Shown: positions 51,256 through 63,389 of the stretch, piece by piece
How positions within the stretch are numbered: position 1 is the stretch's first letter
Layout: every line of letters begins with the position of its first letter
Assembly (NCBI GenBank): GCA_030323885.1
Contig: JASIRB010000205.1
Coordinates: 170,955 to 234,954, forward strand
Direction: 5' to 3'
Origin: Branchipolynoe longqiensis
Lineage: Eukaryota > Annelida > Polychaeta > Phyllodocida > Polynoidae
DNA length: 64,000 bases
Notes under the pieces: generated by a model
The model's input: only the letters and a program-made list of their open reading frames with translations
The model's database searches: none
Told to the model about the DNA's origin: nothing
Position numbers and translations under genes: made by a program

Positions 51256-52483
51256 CAGTATAACCCCGTTAAACCAAGCTCGGTTAAACCAAACGATCGG
51301 TTAATCCAAACTTTTGTTGGCGGCCCAGCAAAATACTACCATTTATCATATAAAAAAGTTGGTTAAACCAAAGTCAGTTAATCCAAATTATCGGTTAATC
51401 CAAACAAAATTGTCAGTTTGTTTGTTTGTTGTTGCTTTATGTCCTAGCAACATCTAAGGTCATATCAGGACGGGTACCGACTTGTGACAGTGCGCACTCA
51501 TGGTGACTTTATAGTGCTGTCCCACTGGGAAACCAGGCCACCGGCACCATGACCTGGTATCCCACTCAGTCACATTATCCTGACACTGAGCACACCAGAC
51601 AAATTGTCGGACTCCAGGCCACTTCCGGTACAGTTAAACCAAACTTTCATGTGGTTATAAGGTCACTGAACCCCTTCCACCCACCCCCACCCCCACTCCC
51701 ACACCACATCTCCACCCACCCCCACCCACCCCACACCATCCCCACCCACCCCCACCACCAAATCCTACCCCACCACCATCTCCCGCACCCATATCTTCCA
51801 CGCACCTCCACCTCCCACCCCCAAACCACCCCCATTTCCCACCCCACTCCCATCTCAAACACTCCAACTTGTTGTTGCTTTATGTCCTAGCAACATCTAA
51901 GGTCATATCAGGACGGGTACCGACTTGTGACAGTGCGCACTCATGGTGACTTTATAGTGCTGTCCCACTGGGAAACCAGGCCACCGGCACCATGACCTGG
52001 TATCCCACTCAGTCACATTATCCTGACACTGAGCACACCAGACAAATTGTCGGACTCCAGGCCACTTCCGGTACAGTTAAACCAAACTTTCATGTGGTTA
52101 TAAGGTCATCTGAGACCCCTTCCACCCACCCCCACCCCCATCTCCCACCCTCATCTCCCACCACCACATCTCGCACCCACCCCCACCCACCCGCACCACC
52201 ATCTCCCACCCACCCCCACCACCAAATCCTACCCCACCACCATCTCCCGTGCACCCATATCTTCCACGCACCTCCACCTCCCACCCCCAAACCACCCCCA
52301 TTTCCCACCCCACTCCCATCTCAAACACTCCAACTCTCACCCCACCCCATTTCCCACCCATCCCCAATCTCCAACCCCCAATCTCCCACCCCAACTCCCT
52401 CATCATCAAGTCAAAGTCAATGATCGGTTAATCCAAACAAATTTCTAGGGCCCCTTCAAGTTTGGTTTAACGGGGTTATACTG
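51256..52483. mobile_element. pogo/Tigger-type non-autonomous element with internal duplication
   Basis: The ends are CAGTATAACCCCGTTAAACC and the inverted GGTTTAACGGGGTTATACTG, flanked by TA (51254-51255, 52484-52485). The CAGT start and TA target site are typical of pogo-like mariners. GGTTAATCCAAAC repeats lie next to both ends. The interior has no transposase. It is a ~443-bp unit (SINE body inverted plus CCACCCCCACC tract) present twice, at 51427 and 51870. Confidence 0.8.
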
Positions 52484-52485
52484 TA

Positions 52486-53299
52486 TATGGTGGGCAAGCC
52501 AGCAGTTGACTTTTGGTATTTGCGGGCCTGGAACAGGTGACAAGTAGTTATTTGTGGGTCACCCGCCTACTTTGGCCCACATGACCTCGTAAATGCTGAG
52601 AAAGGCTTGTTACTTCATTCCGTCACTCGCAGATGCACCACGGGGTCCTTGCTGACTCCTAACGGGGCAAGAGGCTCAAGCCGCCTGAACCTGTTGGATG
52701 CATTTTAAACTCGCTCCTGACGTTAGGTGTATTTCTATGAGTATTTAGGATTCTTTCAGACTATTTAATATATTGTGAAGCAAGTTAAACAACAGAGGTT
52801 ATCAATATGCTTAATATATCTTGCATGAATATGTGATAGTTAATAATAAAGCTGTGTGCTCTTGACTCCAACTTGATCGATTTTTTGCTTTCCTTTTACC
52901 AACCGAACCTATTCCCTTAATAACTGTAAAAGCCTGAACTTCTCAGCCTTAAGCCGATGACTCTTTTATTGTCCTGATTAGTAGGCCTAGTATCTCTATC
53001 ATTCCCTTCCCTTAGCCGTATTAGCGAAAACTGAATATATGTGAGCAGTAAGACATATAGGACATCTTAGTGAAAATATAGGACAATACAGGACACCTTG
53101 AAAACAGAACAAAATAGGACACTAGCATTTGTTTTGTAATAAGGCAAGAGAAGCATACAGTGAATGTAACTTAAATATCGTAAATATGAAGCAGTTTTTA
53201 AACAAACTTAAAAGACTATGAAGCAAATACAATTCTAAGCAAACAATTTATTAGTGTGTAATGATTGCATTTTAAGATTCTGTCAAGAGACTTCAGGCC
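52486..53299. other. Non-coding, AT-rich in its right half
   Basis: No gene is recognised. Phrases such as GTGAGCAGTAAGACATATAGG have no clear assignment. Confidence 0.35.
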
Positions 53300-55754
53300 C
53301 TAACAGTTACAACACTTAATCAGGATACACTTCTGGAAGACTTGGGCTAGTGCAGGTTTATCTTTACCACTGCCAGTCCTTGTGTAGGAAGCTAGCAGGG
53401 CATCATCCAATGTGCTCCAAAGGATTGTGCGTACACGTTCCCCCAAGTCTCTTGAGCCATGGGTTTGAATGCAGTGTTTGACCTGAAACAAGGATATAAT
53501 ATAGATTGTAAAATAGTAATGATTTAAAGAAACGTTAGACAATATTCACAACGCATGCAACATCTGACGGCGACAACAAACACTATGGTTGCAGGATCGT
53601 TGCAACAGCGCATACAAAAGCTATGGAAATTCCAAACTTTCAAATGCACGGATATCAGTCAAATTTTGGGATATTTTGAAAATTCCAAAAGTATATTGCT
53701 TTTGGGTCATTGGAGCTTCCAAGAAAAATAAAATGTTCATGTTCGGACCCTTTTGAAAAGTTTAGGAGGGTACCAAACTAGTCAGTCACTACCAAACATT
53801 ATACAATATTCACAACGCATGCGACATCTGACGGCGACGACAAACACTTTGGTTGCAGGACCATGACCATGGCACATGCGTGGTAATATCCTCTATTTTG
53901 TGATAAAAATGTTTCAATTATGTGCCAAAAAAAGGCATGTAAGTGTAAGCTTGGTGTAGAGGTTAAAAAATACTGGTCATAGAAACTGACCCAACTAGCT
54001 CTTGAAACATGATAGTAGAGTATGATAATTAAAAAATTGTAGTACTTACCAAACTTTCTTTGAAAGATGGATCAGTTTCTAGCTGTGTTGTAAAGATCTC
54101 AAAGACAGTCTTGTTAGAATACAGCTTGGCCTCAAACAGTCTACCATTATCATCAGGTACGGTCCGTATCAAGACTGCCTTGATTTTAGCTAGATCAGCC
54201 ATAACTACTGCATGATTCTGTTTCAGCTCCTCCAACTGTGTCAGAAAAAGCAAGTTCATGTCTGAAAATGTCATAAAAGGACCTTTATATAACCTTCAAA
54301 CAAACATTATCACATTGGCTGGACAACAAAAGCAGGATAAGTATTTTAGAAAATGTCTTGACTACTGCAATTGTTTAGTATATGATATGGATGCCTCTAT
54401 TTTCATGGTACTATGACGCTAGACTGCCGCACTATTGTCATGGTGCCACTGGTACAGGAGGGGGAAGGGGAGGGAGAGGGACGAGAGGAGAGGGGACGGG
54501 AGGGGTGGGGGGAGAGGACGGGGAGGGGGGAGGAGAGGAGAGGGGAGACTTGAAGGGGAGGGGACACCAGGGCCAAGGAGAGGGGAGCGTAGGGGATGAG
54601 AGAGAGGGGAGAGTGGAGGGGGGTGGAGGGGAGGGGAGGGGACTGGCGATCTATTACAATGGTACTGTAACTGTAGACTGCCACACTAATGTTACTGTAC
54701 CGTGATTTTAGAATATACGTCTATTAAATTGCCCTGGTAACGTACCTATAGTCACTCTGATATGGGATGTACAATCATTTAATTTTAGATGTAAGGATAC
54801 TAACCGAATAATTTGTTCAATTCGACCTTGTATCCTGAAATAAGAAAAATAGAATATATATAATTTGTCAAATCACTATAATTAGGTAGTGGCACCCTGC
54901 TGGCATGTTGCCAATCACTGGGTAAAATCAGTTTTTTAATCACTTCTAACTCCACATACAGGCACCTTCTGACAATATAAGGTATATCGATGTAAAGAGG
55001 AGGACTGGCTCTTGCCTTCCCTCTGGTTTGTTTGTGTGTTAATATTTTTATTTAATTAGTTTGTTATACGCACTTGAAAAATGTAATTTGACCCAGTTAT
55101 GTGCAGCTGACCCACTTTTGGGTGCACAGTATAAAAACTCCTCACTACCTTCAGTGGCAAATTAATTTCACATCGCTTGATGCTGCTACATGGACATCAA
55201 CCTTCAACAGGTCATATCTCAAAAAGTGTCCTCTGTTTGTATTAAACAGTTCTATTTAATTAACATTTAAATCAAAAAGGATATATATTTTTTTAATTTG
55301 ACTGCCGCTACCCACTATAATATATAATTCAATGTATGGTGTCTAGTTTGAGAAACATTATAGTTCACAGGACATGACTGATTGATACCTGAGGTAGGTG
55401 GAACTGGTGACCGGTAATCATCAGGACCTGACGACTGCAGACTTGCAGGCTGACGTCTTGGTGAGTGACAACCAGACAATGGCAGACCTGGGGACCGCAG
55501 ACTGGGCAAGCAAGGACCTGATGACTGCAGACTTGGGGACCGACAGCTTGGTGAGCGAGAACCTGATGATGGCACACTTGAGGACTGACGACTGGATGAG
55601 CAAGGACCTGTCGACAGCAGACTTGAAGTTGGACCACTCGGTGGCCGAGGACCTGGCGACAGCAGAGTTGCAGATGGACCACAATCTGATGACATAACAC
55701 ATGAAGGCTGACACTGAGGTGGCTGGGATCCTGGAACAGCTGGAGAATTGGCGC
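53300..55754 (-). CDS. Host gene with DUF4806-like C-terminus, four 3' exons
   Basis: Minus-strand exons join with GT-AG borders and matching phases: 55754-55389, 54834-54805 (30 bp), 54261-54050 (donor GTAAGT) and 53482-53300 (TAG stop). The first is Ser/Pro-rich with repeats (LLSPGPRPPSGPTSSLLSTG). The 30-bp exon adds YKVELNKLF. The third begins DMNLLFLTQLEELKQNHAVV, a helix, and continues LYSNKTVFEIFTTQLETDPS. The last has RDLGERVRTILWSTLDDALL and TGSGKDKPALAQVF. Order and spacing (coiled coil, hydrophobic pair, short V-R-x-I-L helix, basic loop) resemble DUF4806 proteins of invertebrates. The 5' exons and start are not found. Confidence 0.55.
53536..53872. repeat. Direct repeat within an intron
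   Basis: ACAATATTCACAACGCATGC with ~50 further bp occurs at ~53540 and ~53802 with few differences, about 263 bp apart. Confidence 0.65.
54454..54645 (+). repeat. GGGGAGAGG purine tract
   Basis: An uninterrupted G/A-rich tract inside an intron, flanked by similar phrases CTAGACTGCCGCACTATTGTC and GTAGACTGCCACACTAATGTT. Frames across it are artefacts. Confidence 0.8.
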
Positions 55755-56521
55755 CTGGAAAATCAGGACACCAAAGTTTTAGAATTTAATTTCAAAACAC
55801 CCAAGGTTAATAATTATGCTGTAAGGATGGAAATGTTTTCATTGTGGTTTGATACCTTTAAAAACATGAGACCTTGGCAGAGAAACAGCATTACATTTTA
55901 ATGATTTCTTCCTTCCCCCTTTGTCCAGATAATCAACTTCTGTGATGAAATAGTCATATTAACATAAGTATCATTACAATATCGAAGTGATTAACACTGA
56001 ACTGTTTAAAACTTAAAGGGACTTATAGTGTGGTTGATTTTTATTTTACTGAAAACAATTTTTATTTTTGACCAAATATCAAGAATCAAACTAGCTGAAC
56101 ATAATTAGCTCGATTTTGTTGGCGTTTTGGGGGCATAAGTGATATTAAAACAATATTTTGAAGGTTGCGCTTACAAGACATGTGTGCCGCTTAACTTGTA
56201 AACATGAACATGTGCTTATTGCATCAGTCACGCAATATCATAATGCACCCTTTGTAATACAATCTGGAATGACTATATCATACCACTTGAGTGGACATGA
56301 AAATTCTAACATTGTTTCATTTGAAATGCCTAGTTTTAAAAATCTATTGTTGAAGATAAATCTGATTCTCTTGCATGCATATTTCGATCTGACAAACGAT
56401 CTTCAGGGGCCGCCATGCACCATTCCTAGACTCGTTTATAACTTTGTTCTGATTGGCTTTTGCCTACTGAGAAATTTCTGGCGATCTCATAACATGTCAA
56501 CATCCATTGTATGCTTAATAC
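55755..56521. other. No confident gene
   Basis: A 135-codon plus-strand frame (56158-56565) has no start context or recognised domain. The region may hold introns of the minus-strand gene. Confidence 0.35.
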
Positions 56522-57498
56522 CCCTGTCACACTACGACATAAGAGCCAACTTAAGCCTAGCGTAATTGATTTTTGGTCATTACGTTCAGGTACGTTGGGT
56601 TACATTAGGATGACGTTAGGCTGACGTCGAGCTACGTCGTGTTACATCGAGGTTTTGGACATGTTCAAAACTTTCGACATAGCTCGACGTGAAGCCGTTA
56701 TGTCACGATGATGTCACGATGACGTTAGGCGACCGTTACAGCTGCGTCGGTGATGCTAGATCTACGTTCCATTACGTCAGAGCGACGCACAGTCGGGGAG
56801 GAAGGTGCGGCCAGCATTACGTCAACGTCGGTCTAACGTCGCCCGAACGAGTCTATGGCGTGTAGCCAACGTCGCTCCAACATTTTGCTAATGTTTCCTG
56901 ACGTAGTTGACGTCATTGACGACCCGGTAGCATGCCCGTAATGTTGGCAACGTCATTCCAACATAATTGCAACGCTGGAGTTACGCTGGAGTCACGCTAA
57001 CCCGCCGTCAAGCGCGCTGGAGTGTCGCTACTGGGACGTTGACACTGTCACGCTATGACTATGCTAGGCCGACGTTCCGGTCACGTCAAGCGCGTTAAGG
57101 ACGCGCTGTCACTATAGTGGTCACATTAGATTCACGCTAGGGCGACGTTACGGTCTCGGTGTAACGACCTCCACTCACGTCAACAATTAAGGGTCGAGTC
57201 GGATGTAACGCTCGAGCGAATGCTATGACGCTAGGCCGACGTTACAGCAACGTTGGAGTTACGCTGGAGTCACGCTAGCCCGCCGTCGAGCGCGCTGGAG
57301 TGTCGCTACTGGGACGTTGACACTGTCACGTTAGACTACGCTAGGCCGACGTTACGGTCACGTCCGACTCACGTCAACTACGCTGCACCAACGTCCAACT
57401 TGTCCCTAAATTTGCATACTACACCGAGCACTTCGACGTAATATAATTATTTTCACGTTGTGCCTAAGCTGACATCGTTACGTCATAGTGTGACAGGG
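56522..57498. mobile_element. ACGT-rich inverted-repeat element
   Basis: The ends are CCCTGTCACACTACGAC and the inverted GTCATAGTGTGACAGGG, 17 bp with one mismatch. The interior is unusually dense in ACGTC, GACGT and TTACG motifs. An ~85-bp block (GGAGTTACGCTGGAGTCACG through GGGACGTTGACACTGTCACG) is present twice, at ~56974 and ~57252. No coding or clear target duplication. It is a non-autonomous DNA transposon by structure. Confidence 0.65.
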
Positions 57499-57690
57499 CC
57501 TTTAGGTGAATGTGGAGCTTTCATTAGCCGTTTCTCAAGCTATGCGTTTGGTGGCAGCATCCGTTCCCAGTCCATCCAAATCCGTGTGTATTTTGGTCAA
57601 GCTAGTTTCAGCTCATCTCAGCTCGGGTAATTTACAGTATTGAGGGTAATGTTGATAAGCTTTTAACTTTTATCTTTCTATTCATTATTT

Positions 57691-59135
57691 CTATGGTATA
57701 AGCAATGTATCTGTGTAGCCAGTCCTGAAGCGGTTGACGGCGACTTGGGTAGAAGGAGGAAGGCCGACTGGATGGGGGATGTTCGTTCTGACTAGGATGT
57801 ACCAGAGCCTGCTTATTGAATAAGGGTTCCGTACTTGTTCCTTCTGTGTGGCTCGTTCCCAGAGTTTGGTGGTGGCTCGAGAAGTGGCAGTGGTCAGTTT
57901 GGTGATGGATGGAAGGATGGCTGTCTCCACATCTGCTCGGTTCGCACCGGCTAGAGTGGCAGTCCTATATGCCAGAGGACCCATAGCAGGACTGTGTTGA
58001 GGTGTGCCTGATGTCTGGTCAAGATTATAATCTGGATCGCGTCGGCAAGGGAGTGTCGGGCATTTGGGTGGGCGATCTCTTTGAAGGCATTCAGAGAGTC
58101 GGTAATGATGATGGCACTTGAGTTGTGGAGGTCTTCGAGGGCCAAGTGAATGGCGGCGAGCTCGGTATCGAGAGTGGAAGCAAAGTATGACACCCTGGTG
58201 GTGTTCTTTGTGTTGGAGAAGGGGATGAAGATTCCGGCTCCGGCTCTACCTGATGTTGGGTCAAGGGAGCCATCGGTGTAGACCGTCTTTGCGAGGGGAA
58301 AGTCCACCTTCGCCTGAGTTATGGCCTCGAGAGCCAGGGAGTGGAGTTCTGGGGTGTGTATGCCGCCTTGGCAGCAACTAGGTTGGCGGTTCGGGTTTCC
58401 ACTGGGATGGACACCCATCGTGGCTTTTGAGGGCTGAGGGCGGAGTCTGCAATGTGGAGTCCATGGGAGTCCTTGAGGGTGTTGATGGCGTCCATGAGGC
58501 GGTAGGAGATGTGAGGGTGACCGCGGGTCCCATCTCGGAGGTAGGCTGCGGCTCTGCGGGTTGTTGGGGAAAGGCCTGAGGAGAGGGTTCTTGCGAGGTG
58601 GGTGGTGAGAAGTTGTCTGCCTCGGAGGTGGAGGGGAGGGAGGCCGGATTCAAGGAGGAGGATCTCGATCCTGGTGGTGCTGGGAACACAGAGGACAAGC
58701 CTGGCAGCCCGATGTTGGATGTTCTCAAGTTTCCGGAACTCATTCAGGAAGATCTTGTTCTTGGGTAGTCGAGTTTGAGGGTTGTCAAGCCCGAGGGCTG
58801 TGAGAGCGAGTGTGGGCGCGGGATAGTCGAAGAGGGAGCGGACTGACTGGCGTTAAAATAGTGCAAGTACACCGTCCGGGGCGCCCCAGGAGAAGCCGGA
58901 GATCCTCTTCATGAGGAGGAGTCTGTTGGTCATTCTGGTGGCCAGGTGGCTCATGTTCAGGTCTCGGTCTAGATGGATACCTAGGTAGTCGAAGGTGGCG
59001 ACCCATTCGATAGGGGATCCATCTAGGTAGAGGGGGTGAAGTGGTTGACCTCTGAACATATGCATGATTTTGGTCTTGGTGGGGGGAGATTTTTAGTCCA
59101 AGGTCCCGACAGGCGTTTCCTACCAGGTGGAGCAT
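57691..59135 (-). pseudogene. RT thumb, RNase H and C-terminal region of the non-LTR element
   Basis: After the insert come LVGNACRDLGLKIS, then in shifted frames IMHMFRGQPLHPLYLDGSPI, TFDYLGIHLDRDLNMSHLA and LLLMKRISGFSWGAP. RNase H (58418-57951) has KTVYTDGSLDPTSGRAGAG, DTELAAIHLALEDLHNSS and ITDSLNAFKEI, with Asp and Glu catalytic positions visible. The tail includes AVNRFRTGYT. Several frameshifts are present. Confidence 0.72.
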
Positions 59136-59179
59136 GCTGGAGTCATGCTAGCCTGCCGTCGAGCTCGCTGGAGTGTCGC
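59136..59179. other. 44-bp insert derived from the ACGT-rich element
   Basis: GCTGGAGTCATGCTAGCCTG and the following 24 bp match 57263-57306 at 41 of 44 positions, and 56985-57028 similarly. It sits exactly where the RT YxDD segment should be. Confidence 0.7.
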
Positions 59180-60837
59180 ATGAGAGATGCCATCACTGCA
59201 TTGAAGAGGAGGGGGCTGAGCACTGCACCCTGGGGGACGCCATTTTTTAGTTGGAGGTAGAGAGAAGAGGTGCCTTGGACACGTACCCTGGCTCGCCTGT
59301 TCTGGAGGTAATTTCGGACGTATGCAAGGGGCCGGCCAGCGATGCCAAGATCAGCCATTGCTATCAGTACCACATTGTGGTCTATAAGCTCAAAGGCTTT
59401 TACGAGGTCAAGGAAGATGGTTGTTGTCTCGTGTCCATTACCGAGGCCATAGGAAATGCTCTCAATGAGGGTGGCAATGGTGTGCTGGGTGCCTCGTCCT
59501 CCTCGGTAGCCAATGACCTCCTCTGGTAGGCCAATGGTGGGGTCTTCTGTGACCATCTGGAGATGGGCGAGGACGATTCTTTCGCTAACCTTCCCGAGGG
59601 ATAGGAGAAGGGAGATGAGTCTGACTTTGCCCGGGGTTTTCTTGGGGATGGGGATGATATCAGCATCCTTCCAAGATTGGGGTATGTCCGCATTGTAGAA
59701 GATATTGTCGAGGAGGGGGAGAAGAGTTTCCCAGTTAGTGGCAGATAACTTTGTCCATGCAGTGTTAGGGACTCCGCCGGCTCCTGGGGTTGTCTTCTTT
59801 GTGGTGGTGCCTAGGGCGCGGTCAAGCTCAGCCCTGGTCAGGTGGGTGTTAAGATTATGGGTGGATGTTGTGGCTATTGATATGTCTATGAGGTCGGCTC
59901 TCCAGGCTGAGTTCCTGGTGAGCGCTTGTTGATGGGCATAAAGGAGGTGGATTGCAGCGTCTGTTCTGTCCGGGACCCTTTTGTTGTGTTCTGCTGCAAT
60001 TTGTCTAGGGTGTGGGTAGAGTGGGGGGGGTGGGGGGGTGGGGGGTGGGGGGGGGGGGGGGGGGGGGGGGGTGAGTCTCCCCTGGATGCTGTCCAGTTTG
60101 TGCCAGAGTTGTCTGGAGGTGGTGTGAGAGTTTATTTTGGTACACCAGAGTTTCCACTTCCTGTCCGATTCGGCAACGAGATTCTCAGTGCCTCGGTTGG
60201 GGTTTGTGTGTAGCTTGTAGAGGAGTTTGTTACAGAATATTGTTGCTCTCCTAATTGCATTGGAGGTGGTGCGGCCAGTGTGATTACAGGAGATGGTTTG
60301 CTTTATGGTGTCTGTCATTGCTTGGTAAGTGAGTGTTGTGAACTCATCACATGTGGTCGGTGGGTTCAGATCTATTAAGTTTTTTAGACGAAGGTTGAAG
60401 GTTGCCCAGTCTGCATGGTTTAGGTTGAATCTGGGTGATGGTGGGGGGTGGGTGACTTTGGGTGCATTGGTGTGGAGGAGAGCTGCGTGGTGGTCTGAGT
60501 ATAGTGTTGTGAGCTCCCAGGAAGCTGCGGCTGCAAGGCAGGAGTCGGTGATGCAGAGATCGATTGATGTGCTTGCTCTGAAGGTAGGCGAGCCATCGTT
60601 GAGGATATAATGAGATGTTGAGTCGAGGATCTCTGCTAGGAGGACACAGCCTCGAGGGGAATCGATGTTGTTGCGTCCCCGGGAGGAGTGGTGGGTGTTA
60701 AAGTCTCCCATGACAACTTGGTGATATGTGCCATTGCCGAGGGCCTGGAAGATATGGTTTACAGTGTAAGTAGTGTTGACAGGTTGTAAATGTTGGATAC
60801 ATCCATGACGGAGTGTGCTAGGTGGAGACGTGTGCAA
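59143..60837 (-). pseudogene. Endonuclease-RT part of the non-LTR element
   Basis: The frame shows EN motifs HQVVMGDFNTHHSSRG, SIDLCITDSCLAAA and LYSDHHAALL (the SDH-type motif), then a polyproline insert (60005-60070, G/C run). RT motifs follow: DIIPIPKKTPGKVRLISLL, VSERIVLAHLQ, EVIGYRGGRGTQHTIATL, IFLDLVKAFELIDH (motif A) and NGVPQGAVLSPLLFNAVM (motif B). The N-terminal EN part (YTTYHIPAVRCAAAGRPS) lies in another frame to ~61050. After MASLM the frame runs into foreign sequence at 59136-59179 and ends, before the YxDD box. Confidence 0.78.
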
Positions 60838-61129
60838 AGGGTGTCAGCATGAGGGTTGAATCTGTTGGGTGGGATCTTGGTGGAGTGGATGTGGTTGCTT
60901 ACGAAGGTGGTGGTTCCTCATGAGGGTCTGCCTGCTGCTGCGCATCTTACTGCGGGGATGTGGTATGTGGTGTAGCCTTTGATATGGGGTGGATCGATGA
61001 GAAAGGTTTCTTGGAGAAGTGCGTCAATATTTCTCTCTTTTTAAGGTGTTGCCAAGAAAAACTGTCTTGGATTTCAGTCTGGCACAGTTCCAGGAGAGAA
61101 TGGTTAAGGAGTTGTTAATGGAACGGGGA

Positions 61130-61980
61130 TGGGAGAATTATATATATAAATATCAACTTGTGTGTACATTGAGCATGTGGAAATGAATATATTATTATTA
61201 TTACATAGAATATCAACTAAAAATATATATTTAATAAATTAAGATGTTAATCTGTTATCGAGCATTGCAGTTACATCAATCTAATCAGCACATCTTATGC
61301 CATCAGCATTTAGATCTAGACAAATCCGGTCACTCAGACTAGTGTTAAAGCCATAGCCAGTGTAATAAATGACTGATTGATTTGTGTGGAATTGAATGTT
61401 TCTTAGCTCAAAATGCTTAACTATGGCTAGTTTTGTCTTAGATATTTTCATCAGATCATTATATTGCATGTGTGCATCCATGTTTATGCCAAATTGTTAT
61501 GTATTTCTATTAATTTTGAATAAAGTCAAAGTTTTGCCCTAAGCGTATTTGCAAACTCAATGGCCTTACTCATTTGTTTGGTTAGAATTGGATGTTTCTC
61601 AACTCAAAATCCTTAACTATGGCTAGTTTTGTCTTAAATATATTCATTTTATCATTATATTGCATGTGTGCATACATGTTTATGCCAAATTGTGATGGAT
61701 TTCTATTAATCTTGAATAAAACCCAAGTTTGCAGTATGCATATCGATTAAGTTATCTCGATTTGAAGTTAGAAAAATCACTTGGTTGAATTTCAAGTTTT
61801 ACTTTTCTCCACAAAATCTTCATCAAATCATTCAAAGGTGATTAAAATATCCAATCAAACTATGCAAATATTGTTCCTTTATTAGTTCTCTACATGTTGT
61901 GCCTTGTGGTACAGGTCCTTGACAGAACCGAAGGCTAAGGGAGCAAACCCTAAACAGAAAACCATGTCACTGTGGCAGCA
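61130..61980. repeat. AT-rich sequence with a ~155-bp duplication
   Basis: 61386-61540 and 61582-61735 are about 90% similar. Both contain AACTATGGCTAGTTTTGTCT and CATGTTTATGCCAAATTGTG-like phrases and end GAATAAA. No coding. AATAAA on the minus strand at 61878-61883 may serve the exon just above. Confidence 0.6.
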
Positions 61981-62219
61981 TTAAGGGCGGTTGATGTATG
62001 GAACTCCCAACATCTCCCGACCAGCCACTGCAGAGACAAATAGTTTTGCGCCTGTCTTGACATGTTCTTGCCGGTGTGAAACCTCTATTTGCTCCCCGAG
62101 AGAGTGCCGCTGGTAACTTGCAAAAGCCAGCAGCACTTCAACACTTTTGCAGGCAGCTTTCATGAAATGTGGAGAGCGGCAGTCAAGTAATGAAAGCAGT
62201 CTTTGTCGCATCGTGACTA
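61981..62219 (-). CDS. Candidate terminal exon of a host gene
   Basis: A possible acceptor (CATGCTGTTAG) precedes TMRQRLLSLLDCRSPHF, then ACKSVEVLLAFASYQRHSLG, EQIEVSHRQEHVKTGAKLF and a stop at 61981. AATAAA follows ~100 bp downstream on the same strand (61878-61883). Codon texture is protein-like. No family is recognised, and upstream exons were not found. Confidence 0.4.
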
Positions 62220-63389
62220 ACAGCATGATGATGATATGTTAGAGTGGAAATAAAAGCTATTTCTTTTTTCATTTTGATCTCATACAAATGGAGCAACACA
62301 TTAATATCACTTGTGTAACATGGAAACCAAGCACACATCCAAAACATCATCTTAACATACACTACAAGTTCAAACAAGATTTTATTGATTACAGTTAAGC
62401 AAGCAAGATTATGTGCTCCAAGAAAAGAAGTTTTAAAAAGGTTTGTGTAATTCACAATGCTGGAGACCGAAGTAGTACAACCATAGAACTAGAGTACTCT
62501 ACTCTAGTCGTCTGGTACAACATACACATGTTTATTACAATAACAAGTCAGCTCATATGAGAGGAGTACCGAGTACATGAAGGCAAGGGAATGGAATACA
62601 CTGGGAGTAGAAGAAAGAAGTACAGGGTCAATAGAAACATATACAAAATTAATCGAAAGAGAGCTAAATGCACTACTAGACTAATGATGACAACAACAAA
62701 TAAAATGAATTAAAAAGGAAAGATAGATATAAATAAATAAATAGAAAATACTAGCTATGATACATGCAAAAGGTAAACTTTAAACTTAAAATCAAAACCT
62801 AATGACCACTAACATGTACAGCAAGGTGAAGACATTCAGAGAAATTAACTATTGGTAGCCAAACAATTGTCTGATTGTAGAGCGAACAAACTCACAGAGG
62901 TTTGGGGGAAGTACAGGTTGCTGAAGGGGGATTTCTGTTATCTCTATTTTCCCAAAGTCGTTTGGTGTGTATATTGTCCCATTCACCCTCTCATTTTGAC
63001 TGATTTGATCTTTTCATTTTTGCTTTCAGTTGCTAGTGTGTGCATTTGTTGTACGGTTTTTTCACTTAGCATTTCAGCTTCTTTTCTTACTGGTCTAATT
63101 GTTACTTTGCTGTATTCTTTTATGTTTTGGAGAGTTTTCTTTTTTTGAAAGAGCTCTTTCTTTTGTGATTCCTTCTCTAGTTGGATTCTGATGCTTCTTG
63201 GTCTGTTGGTTTTCTGTTTGTTGTTATGAGAGAGAGAGAGTGGGTCTTTGGGTTCCCCATCCTGTTTTTTGCCTTCGGCCAGTTCTTTGTCTGCTGCATT
63301 ATTTTTTCCTGGTGTTTTTTTCCTTCGATTGTATTTTTCCTAGACGCTAGCCTGTTGTCACTACCGTCCAGCCAAAGTCGCAGTCCGCT
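62220..63389. other. No gene recognised
   Basis: AT-rich. Short frames (62852-63148) are hydrophobic by T-richness only. Confidence 0.35.

Larger units (their letters stand above)
57600..61120 (-). mobile_element. Non-LTR retrotransposon (EN-RT-RNase H), 5' truncated and mutated
   Basis: On the minus strand the order is endonuclease (~61050-60380), RT (~60000-58800), RNase H (58418-57951) and a C-terminal tail (57984-57691). An RNase H after RT places it near the I/Nimb/Ingi-like clades. The RT catalytic block is missing. The 3' end was not defined by a tail. Confidence 0.75.

Noticed and set aside
54382..54705. Gly/Glu-rich frame and its Ser/Pro antisense
   Set aside because: A purine tract inside an intron of the minus-strand gene.
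56158..56565. 135-codon plus-strand frame
   Set aside because: No domain, no promoter or splice context, and it runs into the left end of the ACGT-rich element.
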